A stretch of DNA of 64,000 nucleotides from Sphagnum compactum (Eukaryota > Bryophyta > Sphagnopsida > Sphagnales), in NCBI GenBank assembly GCA_965153455.1, contig OZ234498.1, positions 372,001-436,000 of the forward strand, read 5' to 3'. Each line of letters starts with the position of its first letter. Within the stretch, counting starts at the first letter, position 1. A program made the translations under genes and the position numbers. This document shows, in pieces, positions 50,190 to 60,240 of this stretch. The notes under the pieces are model-generated. The model did not search any database and was not told the origin of the DNA. It was given only the letters and a program-made list of their open reading frames with translations.

Positions 50190-51420
50190 TGCGCATCTCT
50201 CCTCGCATCTCTCGTGTGTTCGGTCACACAGACCACCCCTCAACCGGCCTTGCCGCCACCGCCCGGGGATCAAACGCGCGAAGTATGTTCTCTGCGAGCT
50301 CTTCGTCGACTGGGCCACGGACAGTGGACGTGCAAGGAACAAGGCTTGGCCGTGACGTTGGTCCTCGAAAACAAGTTCGATTTGTTGGTGGTCATGCCCA
50401 CCGGACACGGCAAATCGACCGTGTTCATGATCCCGCCGATGGTCACCGCTCGCACTGTCATCGTGGTGGTGCCTCTGACGATCCTCGTCAGCGGACATGA
50501 AGCGGACGCGACCCGAGCCGGCTTACGACACGCGACCTATGGCATGGACACCCACGTTTTGACGATCCTCCGTCCATCTTGTTCGTATCGGTGGAACATG
50601 CAGCCACTCCCAGGTTCGTGGAACTCGCGCATACGTTGAACCATTTGCAAAAGCTTCATTGCGTCGTCATGGATGAAGCGCATTTGTTGTTGTCGGATTT
50701 TAGACCCGTCATGAAGCGCCTGTTGCCGTTGTGGGCCGTGGGATGCCAGCTCGTCGCGTTGACGGCCTCCCTGTCCCCTTCTCAAGAGACAGACCTCAAG
50801 ATCGTGATGTCCGCGAGATTCGCCGTCGTCTCGATGTCCAGGATGCGCCCCTTGATCGAGTACGTCGTCGATGAAATGGCTGATGTGGACGACGAAATCG
50901 TTCGACGACTCATCGAATGGGATTGCAACATTTCTTCCAAGATGGATAGGGCCATGGTGTATTGCTGGACACGGCAGTCGGTCGAGCAAGTGGCGTCCAT
51001 GGCCAACAATGTGGCATGTGTGAGAACCGTCATCTTCATGCCCATCTCGACGAGGACGCTAAGAAGGCGCAGTTGCAGCTGTGGCTCTCGGGCGAAGCGC
51101 GTGTCATGGTGGCCACCGGGGTCATCGACTGCGGGTACAACTATCCGTCCGTCAGGCTCGTCATTCATCGCGAATCTTTTAGATCTTTTGTTGCTCTGCA
51201 CCAAGAGTCGGGCCGACTTGCTCGTGACGACCGACCAGGTATTAGCAAAGTGATTTCCAGCACGAAATCTAGAGCCGAAGCTTTGCACCTCGATTCCTCC
51301 TTCGCCGAACGCAACGTTTGGATCATGGACACGAAAAATTGTCGACGGCATAATCTTCATTTGGTTGTGGACGGCCAATCCCAACGGTGCAGCCTGATTC
51401 CCGCCGCACAACCCTGTGAC
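50190..51420 (+). pseudogene. RecQ-type superfamily 2 DNA helicase domain
   Basis: The Q-motif-like WTCKEQGLAV is followed by Walker A VVMPTGHGKS, motif Ia TVIVVVPLTIL, the DEAH box CVVMDEAHLLLSDFRPV, motif III LVALTASLSPSQE, motif IV RAMVYCWTRQSVEQVA, motif V MVATGVIDCGYNYPSVR and motif VI QESGRLARD. A RecQ zinc region follows, with CRRHNLHLVVDG and later CDNC. The domain is essentially complete with all signature residues readable, but split by frameshifts near 50,525 and 51,030. RecQ enzymes unwind DNA in the 3'-5' direction, and a helicase linked to a recombinase-like domain suggests replication or excision of an element. Confidence 0.85.
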
Positions 51421-51459
51421 AACTGTTTGCGGCAATCGCGAGCGGTGTCACCGCAACCC

Positions 51460-52044
51460 CCCCCCCCGCCGTTGCTGATGTTCAGTGCGCGTGGCATGGT
51501 GCTCACCTCTTTCGTGAACGAGGATCACATAGCCCTGATGAATTTTCGTCGATTCGCTGCTCCCGAAGAACCCGATTGTCTCTTATGTTGTGTTTATGGC
51601 GGTGATGGAAATGTGCGTCACCCCAGTCAAAATTGTCCGTTGTTGTTAGACGGTCGTCGATGCTTCAAATGTCTGGGACCGTATCCTAGGTCGGATTGCC
51701 GTAATTCCATTCCCCAGTCACCCGACGTTTGTCCCAAGTGCCACCTTTCGCACAACGGGCAGGCGTTGGGCAACGTCTCGTTACACGAAGGAAGGTATGG
51801 TGTCGATTGCCTGGGTCAGATCTGGGGCGAATGATACCGGATTCTTCTTTGGGCCATTTGGCGTCGCAACCCGTCGAACGTGTGCAAGGCCATGCCGGAA
51901 TTGATGAACATCACTCGTGACGAAGAGTTGTCTCGATGGATGGGGCTGAAGGCCTTCGGCCGGTCCGTTACCAACTTCACACGGTTGGTGGATGCATGCA
52001 TCCGAATGCTGGAGCAGGACCATAGATGTAGAAGACAATTTTAG
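51460..52044 (+). pseudogene. Cysteine-rich C-terminal tail of the helicase protein
   Basis: The tail has CLLCCVYGGDGNVRHPSQNC, then CFKCLGPYPRSDC and CPKCHLSHNGQA, giving several CxxC pairs spaced like zinc modules. After an in-frame TGA at 51,832-51,834 the same phase continues with ILLWAIWRRNPSNVCKAMPE to a TAG at 52,042. The family typically ends with such a Cys-rich tail and a Trp-rich helix. The continuation past the TGA shows that the stop is a mutation and not the true end. Confidence 0.7.
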
Positions 52045-52181
52045 GATTGCAATCGTAAGTCCAACGACTGGTAGCCTCCTTCGGGCGTATTGTTCGTGCC
52101 TCCTTCGGTTGTTGTCGACATCTTTTTTCGTGCGCACCAGCGTGAAGTCGACGAGCGTTCAACCATTGGAGGCTGTAAATT

Positions 52182-52460
52182 AGGTGGGGTTGCGACAACA
52201 TCGAGAGCTTCTCAGAATGCTGGATTGAAAATCGAGGGGAATTGGATTACCGGGGTTTACGAGAACGATTCGAAGATGACGTCGAGTACCCGGAATGCAT
52301 CTCTTGGAACGGCGAATCCTGATGTCCATGGATCCTTTGCTTGGAAGCTCTTTCTGGAAGGCTAAACCTGGGCAACGATGCAACAACGCAAGCATTTTTC
52401 GACCGCTTGGCTGACCACCAAAATCGTTCGGGAGTCGACAGACAGAAGTAGGGAGCCAAA
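52182..52460 (+). pseudogene. Unassigned coding-like segment after the helicase
   Basis: Read in the phase beginning at 52,182, the text has protein-like composition (YRGLRERFEDDVEYPECISW, then LNLGNDATTQAFFDRLADHQ) with one TGA inside, and it keeps the GC-rich character of the block. I recognise no family. It may be the remains of a second element gene or an extension of the first. The opposite strand is also open here for 156 codons, which weakens the call. Confidence 0.3.
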
Positions 52461-53259
52461 GTTCATATGAGCATTGCCGGGTGGGTGTCGGGTTTTTTAC
52501 GAATTGGAAAAGAGGTCTGATCAAAGCTATGCTGTTGCCCCTTGTGCATGATGTTTCGATCCGGAAAATACCGCTCGTCATCGGTGGTCTCACGGCTGTG
52601 GAATTCTCAACAGATATGACTCTGTTTCGTAGGTGGACGAATACCTCCAAAAAGTCCTTCGGAGTTATCCATCATTCTGAATTGGATTTTGTTCATGGTG
52701 GTACGTGGAATTGACGAGGCCGTGAGTATTCGCGCTCTCGTTTTGGATGACGTCGCTACAGGTGTATTGCGACCAAAACAATATTGAGATGACCCATCGT
52801 GCAAAGAAGAGCTGGATGGTCATACCTTAAGGAAGAGCTCACGACACGATCTTGCTGATGATAGGAAGGTCCATATCAAATCTCGCTGTAATCTTTTAGC
52901 AGGGTTCTTAGATTTCGTGTGACTCGCTCCTGCATAGCGATGAACTCCTTTCTGCTTCCGGTTGCTTTTCGGTCACATATATGTGCTCGTGAGCTGTAGT
53001 CCGAAGAAAAAGGTTGATATCTAGCCGGTGCCGGAATCCACTTCTCGTTTTACATTGCCATGAAGCACGGAACCCATGAAGCAAGGAGTCAAATTGACTT
53101 GTGAAATGAAAGATGCAAAAGGAAAAAAATTAGATCAACATTTGTTACTTGAAATCCTTTGTAATCGAATGAGATATGTCGGTTGTTACTCGGATCCATT
53201 ACAATATGTGGATATCTGTTGGTTCTGCACTAATGACGAAATCATTGTTGATATGGCAG
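52461..53259. other. Transition from GC-rich block to AT-rich spacer
   Basis: GC-richness falls off by about 52,920, which I take as the approximate right edge of the helicase block. No terminal repeat matching the left side was found. Short coding-like text near 52,690-52,920 is too weak to name. Confidence 0.4.
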
Positions 53260-53439
53260 CTAGCATTTCCAAAAGGACTCGGTGCTGCAGCTGGAAGACC
53301 AAGAGTAGCACCCAGTACTCCAGTAATATTTGATGTTCAATTATTGTACATACCTGGTGTCTCAGACTTTGATGAGTATAAAGCTGATGACCCTAAGAAC
53401 CTTCCGGATGACAAAGGAATCAGCTCACCACTCAAGTAG
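53260..53439 (+). pseudogene. Possible last exon of a plastid FKBP-type prolyl isomerase
   Basis: An AG acceptor ('atatggcag') precedes 59 codons ending in TAG: LAFPKGLGAAAGRPRVAP, PVIFDVQLLYIPGVSD, then an acidic tail. This resembles the C-terminal strand of thylakoid-lumen FKBP17-type proteins (a 'GRPRVAPN.PV.FDV.L.YIPG' pattern). No other FKBP exon is seen within 2 kb upstream, so it is probably a stray gene fragment. Family recognition is from memory. Confidence 0.45.
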
Positions 53440-53964
53440 TGTATTCAAAGATCACCTTTTTCTTAACAATGATGTTATGCAAATCGTGGGGATTCTCTTC
53501 TGAGGTTCTTTTGGCCATTTTTCAAAAGAAATTTGAAAAAATTCACTAGTAATATAGAAGGTTGCCTCCCTAAAATCTACAATTTGTACAGTTGTCGCCA
53601 ATTAATTCTAGATTCTTTTTGGGGATGGTCACGGACGATGCTGCAGCAGGACCGAAAAATGGTGGATTGCACTTTCATCCATCTCTAGCTTGAATTGCAG
53701 ACACATTTTTTTCACCACAAAGCATGCACCCTCTACTTTGCTTTCATGTACCATGAAATGAAAATCTATGAATCTACACAACTGTATCAGCTTCAAAACT
53801 ACGGCATGAGTATCCTCGGAACACACAAACATTGAGATCTTACTGGAACAAAATCAAGCTTCCCTCCCCACCCACTCAGTCTAGAACAACACGAACAGAA
53901 GCAAAGAAACGGAACATTGATCTAAAGCATTGATTTTCTACACCCATATGATGCCTTCCAGGTA

Positions 53965-54720
53965 TATGACCTAAGTAGCAGTTTTTTTATTGGCGAAATA
54001 TCGCCAAATTGGGAAATTAAGTATGGAAAATTTGAAATTGAAGTGTCTCTTAGGATTTTGGATTGCCGGGAATCAGAAGAAAATGAGAAAAATCGACATA
54101 CTTTTACATTTCCTTTCTGTAAGTAGCCAAAATTATACAAGGATGACTAATCTTTTTTTACTTGAGATATGTTTACATCTAGATTTGGCTAAATCTTCCT
54201 ATGGATGATCTCCACTTTTGCTAGACCTTCCTTTGGATGGTCACCACCTTGGCTAAATTACAAAAGCCCTAAGAAAAACACTGCTTAGGATTGTCGAATT
54301 CCTGAAGTTTCGTTCCACTAGCTCAGACCATACAGCACAAACTATCAATGTACTGCAGTTTTTGCAATAAACTATTGACATTTGTGGAGCACGTGGGTAA
54401 TCAGCAGCCTTTTTTTATTGGCGAAATATCGCCAATTTGCGGAATTAAATTTGGAATATTTTTAAAAAATGTTTTGAGGGAGTTTTAATCGCCAGAAATT
54501 AAACAAATAGAGGAGAAAATCCTCCAGATTCCTACATTTGGTTTCACGTAAATAGACAACCACATACAAGGATGATTTAAGTTATGTACTTTGTATTTGC
54601 ATTACAGCCAGATTTGGTTAAATCTTCATTGTGGACAATTGCCACTTTTGCTGGATCGTCTAAGTTCCTTGGGTTGATCGCCACCTTGGCTAAATTACCA
54701 AATTCCTAAAACAAACCGCT
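53965..54720. repeat. 428-bp tandem pair, each with palindrome TTGGCGA-AATA-TCGCCAA
   Basis: Copies at about 53,965-54,290 and 54,400-54,720 share, in order, the perfect palindrome (53,990-54,007 and 54,418-54,435), 'acaaggatga.taa', 'agatttgg.taaatctt', 'ccacttttgct' and 'tcgccaccttggctaaatta'. The palindrome is fully conserved while the surrounding text has diverged, which suggests constraint or a shared origin as element ends. Confidence 0.75.
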
Positions 54721-54839
54721 GGTAAAGAGTAAGGACTCAGGAGTAGCATTCAAGTAAAATCTTGGAAACAATTTGGTAAGCAATTATGTCCACTGTACGT
54801 GGCTAGTCTTACTTTCCATCCTACTGCAGTTACTGTAGT

Positions 54840-55680
54840 AGGGGGGGTTGGGGGGGGGATTTTTTTCATTGTTCCTTTATTCCTGACATGTTCCTTTTAA
54901 GTTTTCAATGGGTCCTCATCAGGTTCCCAATGTGTTCCCAATAGCACCTCGCTTTAATCCCATATGTTTTGCCAAAGTCTTCCCCTTAATCAACTATATG
55001 ATTGGGCCAAAGGGAAAGGCACTTCATATTTCCCTTTCATTTTCTATAGTTTCAACTTATTTTTGTGATGGGCCAATTGTAGAAGAGTTGGAGTTGTGAG
55101 GCGCCCCCAACTAGTTAATGTGAAACCGAATAATAAGAAGTACCCCCAATTTATAATTGGAATATTCAGCCTAGGCCAAAACGGGGAATAAATAGTCAAT
55201 GTAAGATTAAAAATTCTGCTTAGCCAATAAGGTGATGCTATAGGCACCCAAGAGGTTAAGATTTCTTTTTCTTTTGGGTAGGGAGGGGGAATGTTGGTTT
55301 TCCCCCCTTTTTTTTGTTGTTCCCAATGTGTTCTAATCAAGCTCCCAAGGGGTTCTCCTCAAGTTCTCAAATGGTTCTTAAGTTCTTTTTGTGTTCCAAC
55401 TGAGTTCCCAAGATGTTCCACAATATGTTCCTCATAGCACCATGCACTTTTATCCCATATGGTTTGCCCAAAGGTTCCATCTTTTCACTCATATTCATGG
55501 GCCAAAGGAGAGGTTCCCTGTACTCCTATCGCAAGAGTAACAAATCTCTATTCTGAGAACTGTCAGATGTTTCAACTACTTTATTTGAGATGGGCCAATC
55601 AAATTGGATAATTTTTTAAAATTTTAATTTGGGAATCAGCCCCCATATAATTAATACAAACATGAATAAGCCCCCAAGCT
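54840..55680 (+). repeat. GTTCTC/GTTCCC-rich dispersed repeat, copies 2 and 3
   Basis: Two consecutive versions, about 54,840-55,180 and 55,265-55,680. Each runs from a G-rich/T-rich start through GTTCCC words, 'tcccatatg.tttgcc', 'gggccaaagg' and 'gatgggccaat' to 'ccccca'. They are related to the shorter copy at 4,250. No coding capacity is evident. Confidence 0.6.
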
Positions 55681-56089
55681 CCTTGCGTATAGGAGAAGGT
55701 TTTGTTGCCAAAACCTTCCGGATTTGAGGTCCTATACACCATGAACGGGTTTAAGATCGAAACTATGTATGATTACTACATAACTATGAAATCTATGTTC
55801 TTGGTTGCAAAATTATTCTTTCACCCTTTTATTGGCTATGCAAGCCTCACTATTCTCCTACCATGAACTAAACACAAACAACACCAAACCATTCAAAACC
55901 AAAAACCTTTCAAAATCAAAACTTCAATTCTCACAAATTTTGCATTCATACCATAACTTTGTACAAATGAAGGTGTTTCCCAAGGTCACAAACACCCCCT
56001 TAAATACTAACCAAAAGGAAACAAGTCAAGAAACTTCCTAAAGCCTATCCACCACAAGGTTCCCCAAATAATCAAAAGGAAAAAAAAAA

Positions 56090-56420
56090 TCACAAGGAAA
56101 CAAAATCACAAGGAAATAAAATCACATGGATGTGATTCCATAATTAATCACAAGGAACAATATCACATGGTTCCCCATGTGATTCCACAATTAATCACAA
56201 AGAACAATATCACATGGATGTGATTCCACAATTAATCACAAGGAACAATATCACATGGTTCCCCATGTGATTCCACAATTAATCACAAAGAAACAATATC
56301 ACATGGTTCCCCATGTGATTCCACAATTAATCACAAGGAAACAACATCACATGGTTCCCCATGAGATTACACAATTAATCACAAGAGACAATATCACATG
56401 GTGCACATGACATAAATCAA
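56090..56420. repeat. 40-48-bp palindromic tandem array, about seven units
   Basis: Units read 'attaatcacaaggaacaatatcacatgg...' and most carry the perfect hairpin ATCACATGG-TTCC-CCATGTGAT (56,162-56,183, 56,250-56,271, 56,298-56,319), with degenerate versions at the edges. There are no spacers of unique sequence between repeats, so it is not a CRISPR array. Confidence 0.88.
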
Positions 56421-56559
56421 TGCACCATGACCAAATTATGGAATCCTATCACTCAACTTACCCCTTTAAACAATTACCTAAGTAATTGTGTAATCAAGTT
56501 ACACATCAAGTTACAGTCCCACCCGAAGTCAGTAGGCCAAGGGAAGGGGCCGAAAATTC

Positions 56560-57340
56560 AGAAAGTTTTACAAATGAAACCTTCACCTACATAAAGATCA
56601 TCTATATTTTGTTTAATCTTTTGTTCATATCTTTATCTTTTATTGTTATTTTCTTTTTCCTTTTTTCCACTTTTTATGCCTTTGCCATAATCTAAACTAA
56701 TTCATTTTTTATTTTATTTTTCTTTTTGTGCTTCTGCCATAACCTAAAGCAGCTGATGGTGAAACGTCTATGCCATGTCTCCATTTCCATTTCTTGTTCA
56801 TTCGAACAATGCTTCCTTGTTTATGCAAGTTCTCGTTTCTCGCAATGTTGTTTTCATTGTGCGAGATCAATGATGTAACACAATGTGTCTTCTTCAGTTC
56901 TTGTTTGAGCGAACTTTTCAGTGGAGTACTTAATTTGCATCTTCATTTCTTGTTTGTGAATAGTTCTACGATGGAACGCACTTTCGCTTTCTTCCTTTTT
57001 TTTGTCGAAGCTATGTGCGCATATGTTGGTAATGTGTGTAAACACTGGCAGTGTAGCAGCTTCATCACCAATTCCCTCTTCTTTTTAAGTGCATTTTTTT
57101 TCTTGTTTCATTTCTTGTTCTTTTTTTTCATAGAATTTGTTGTTTTTTTTAACAGGTCTTTTTCAAGGTCGATGTCTGTATCGACTTTTGCATTATTGCT
57201 TCCCAACATGTTTTGTTTTTCTGGTTCTTTATGCACCCTTGTTGTAAAAGTGAGTTGTTGTTACACAACTTATAGAGCTTTCTACATCTTTTTTTCCTTG
57301 CAAGTTTGACACCTTTTTGGTTTAGCGAACTATGCGTCAA
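56560..57340 (+). other. T-rich low-complexity stretch
   Basis: Repeated words 'catttcttgttc' and long T runs create a 179-codon frame that is Phe/Leu/Ser-rich and begins MPCLHFHFLF. Its composition follows from the T-richness, and I do not regard it as a gene. Confidence 0.55.
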
Positions 57341-57536
57341 AATCAAAATTTTCTATTTCTTGGTAGTATTTTTTTACATGAGCTTAATACAAAGGAGAAG
57401 AAAATACAAATAGTGCAGCGTTTACTCCTCAGGTAGGGCCCGTCTTCGAAAAGCTTTTTCTCTCTAGAGTTTAGGGTGGAAATTACTTCGGAAAATTGAG
57501 GTGCATACTTAATTGCAGTCTGTTTCTCCTCCTAGA

Positions 57537-60240
57537 TCCTGGGACGGGCGTCCAGTTGAAAGGACCACATTCCTCGCTTACATCTCATATGCAGCGCTAA
57601 ATTGATGCATTCCTCGCTTGATCGTTCGTGCACTGATTGTAAAGGTCAAACTCTGCAGTACATTTGTAATTACTGTCCGCACAGAGATTGAGTCCAGGAA
57701 TAAAACGTACTTCAACAGGTTGCTGTGTTGTCTTTTGCTTCCTGATAATGTAGACGAACTTGCAAGAGTATCGCAGGCCAGAGAAGATTCTAATAAGACG
57801 GTTGAGCGATTTTGTCTGGCGACATGAGCGATTGGCAGAGCAGAATAAAGGGATTATAATTCCACCACTTTGAGAAGAGCGCTGTTGGTATGTCTACAAT
57901 CCAGTCCTAGAGAATTGTTTCTATGTCTATTTTTAGGGAACTTCATAAAGGCCCCATGTGTCAGTTCCTTTATGAGTTTGAGAGGATACTTCGATTTGCA
58001 CAGAAGTTCCGGTTCAGTACCGGGTTCATTGAGGTTCGGCAGCGAGCATTAGATGCCTTTCTGAACCGCATTGCTACACATCCGCAGTTGTGCACGAGGG
58101 AGGATCTCAGGAACTTTCTGCAGGCTGACGAGGAAGTCTGGATAGGTGTAATCCACTCTCAATTCCTCTGCAAGCAAGTTAGAGTTGTTGGAGATTTTGA
58201 TATCCAAGTTTGACAAGGAGAAGGAGCAGACATGAGAGAGAAAGATGAGATTATTTATCTACTGATTATAGTGTAAAGATACCTATCAAGGAAAGAAACA
58301 TAGATTCTGCAGAGGTGGCAGGTCTGATTACTGGGTCCTCATTCTTCATAACCTATTGACCTTATGGTGTTTGCATTTGTTATTCCAATCACTTAGACCA
58401 TGGAGAGAGCAAGGTCTGTGGAGGGTATCATTTTCAAGAAAACAAGCCCAGTGACTTCATGCAGATATTCAAGGTAATGCCCAGGCATCTTCATGTTCAT
58501 GTAGCATGTACTAAAGAATAGGGGGCTTCTTGGACAAGTGGCTCACTGTTTGGGTTTTGTTGATGGGCCATCTTGATTCTTCTTCTGAACCAGGATATGC
58601 AAGCAAAAGAGAGTGATGCGGTGCTAGGAAAGGACAAGCTAGTGGAGAGATCTGAGTATGAGAAGTTGAAACACTATGTTGTGGAACTTGAGTACCATTT
58701 AGCAGAGGTGCAACAGCAGTCTATGAAGTTAGTCAAATGGCAAGAAGGTCCCACTACATCTCATTTCTTACTGTCGATTTTGCAGCATATCTACCTGGAC
58801 CTTGTTTTCTTTGCTGGATTTCTCTTGTTGATGTATATTTATACTCAAAACCACCATCAATGTACGTGGTTAATTTGGGTCAGAGTCATTACTCTCATAA
58901 TTAGTGTTCCTGGTCTTTTGTTTTTGCAGAGCTGGGCCAGGTTTTGTCTGGCTTTGGAAAGTCTGTGAAACTTCTTGGCAACTGTGAGGGTGGATCTCTT
59001 GGAAAAGCTTCTGCTGACTTGCAGACAATAGGAGGGCTGACTGGATGTGACAGTTGACTGTGCAGGTTTTGGAAGGCATGAACTCCCTTGTTATGGTTTG
59101 TTTGTGGCCACAGGGCTTTGATTTGCTATTGATTTTTGAAGAGCCACTTAAGGAGTATGTGTGCACCATGCAAGCCATTGAGGTATTACACTGTTTTCCA
59201 TCATCTTTTGAACTCTTTTTCTTTGACAGGTGATTTTGGTTTGTGTTGGTCTTTTTACTTCAATTGGTGAGTCGTTGATTGGAGAGGCTGTTTTTGTACT
59301 TTCATGCCTGAATGTCTTTGGATTTGATCAGAGTTCAAGTCTCCAATTGAAGGGCTGAATTGTGGGAGTAACCCAGGTGGTGATGGCAGACAGAGCACAA
59401 GCCTACCGGTAGCATCGAGAGCTGAATGAAACTTCAAAGTTGAAAGAACTCAACCTGTACACATTTGGCCTCTTCTCTGAAAGTTTTGTATTTATCTGTT
59501 GGAAAGGTCCTAACAAAAGATATGACCCTTCAGTCTGGGGCACTTCTCTTCAATATCTCTGGTCTTGCTGTCTGCTAAGCACCTGGTCCATGGCTGCCAG
59601 GCTGCAGAAACAGGAGTGATATGAATACTTATTTGTGTATATCATGCCATCCACTAAGACCTACTTAGCTTTAGTTAAAGCACATGCTTGCAAGAAAGTA
59701 TCAGCTTCAGCACATAGCTTATAGAGAAATCTCATTCTTATGAGTTGTCACCCTGGGATTGTAAGATAGTTGGTGTCACTTAACTTCCAATTAACTTAAG
59801 TGACAAATAGGTGATTTGGTTTGTAAAGATGGGGGAATAGTGATTGATTTTATGTCAAAGTACACCTCTCTGATTGTTTATCACATGCTTCTGGAGAGGG
59901 CAGAGAAAAGCTAAAGCTGTTGAGGCCAGACAGGGCAGGCAAGGCAGAGGCAGAGGTCACAGAAGTGTGGTAAAGGAAGGTCATCATTGCAGTGCTTGCT
60001 GTTTTGTGTGTATTGCCACTGGAGTTCCTGTTTCAAATACTGATTTAGTCTTTCTTTGCCTGCTGGCAGATAAAGGACCAAAGTGATGAGGCAAAACTGC
60101 GGCATGAAGAAATAGTTAGGCTAATGGAGAAAGGTATGGTACAGTTTCATGAAGCTAAAACACATGACTTAGGACTAGTCCTCCTCCATAACTTCACTCA
60201 CACACAGGCCCAACTGACCTCTGACACTGCTGATGCCTGA
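57537..60240 (+). pseudogene. SNX1: Sorting nexin 1-like gene copy (PX and BAR), decayed
   Basis: Exon-like pieces match plant SNX1 in order: a weak PX start 57,537-57,593; 57,754-57,887 ([20 protein letters not shown]); 58,004-58,145 (KFRFSTGFIEVRQRALDAFL, NFLQADEE); 58,397-58,473 (MERARSVEG, IFKK, SDFMQIFK); 58,594-58,747 (SDAVLGKDKLVE, YEKLKHYVVELE); from 58,930 (ELGQVLSGFGKSVKLLGNCE); 59,114-59,182 (FEEPLKEYVCTMQAIE); about 59,380-59,455 (RELNETSKLKELNL); and 60,069-60,240 (SDEAKLRHEEIVRLM, then a BAR end). Several borders keep GT and AG and compatible phase, so this is a genomic and not a processed copy. Frameshifts, TAG at 59,410 (from CAG) and TGA at 60,238, where the family has Trp, show it is not functional. 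SNX1 works in the endosomal retromer complex. Confidence 0.85.

Larger units (their letters stand above)
47290..52044 (+). pseudogene. Giant C2H2/OrsD-like, recombinase-like, RecQ-helicase protein, decayed
   Basis: One protein of about 1,580 codons can be followed across the block. Reading phase is 1 from 47,290 to about 47,770, then 0 to about 50,525, 2 to about 51,030, and 1 to the terminal TAG at 52,042. Domains in order are C2H2 fingers and an OrsD-like Cys/His region, a tyrosine-recombinase-like core, a RecQ-type helicase, and a Cys-rich tail (separate entries). The architecture resembles fungal telomere-linked-helicase/DUF3505 proteins, from pattern recall. Decay comprises three frameshifts and eleven premature stops at 47,359, 47,871, 48,177, 48,921, 48,966, 49,785, 49,926, 50,034, 50,037, 50,106 and 51,832. 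All can be read as C-to-T changes of CGA, CAG or CAA. Base composition is richer in G+C than all neighbours. The start was chosen at ATG 47,290, just before the first finger and after the tandem repeats. Confidence 0.8.

Noticed and set aside
47290-52044. Organellar U-to-C editing restoring the helicase frame
   Set aside because: Neighbours are nuclear-type (PPR gene, intron-bearing SNX1 copy, LTR retroelements), and frameshifts cannot be repaired by this editing.
47290-52920. Bacterial or fungal contamination of the assembly
   Set aside because: The island is decayed, continuous with AT-rich plant-like sequence on both sides, and preceded by repeats of intermediate composition. Reads are still needed to exclude chimerism.
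56090-56420. CRISPR array
   Set aside because: Repeats abut without unique spacers, there are no cas genes, and the setting is a plant genome.
56770-57309. 179-codon Phe/Leu-rich protein
   Set aside because: It arises from a T-rich low-complexity tract and has no domain or supporting start context.
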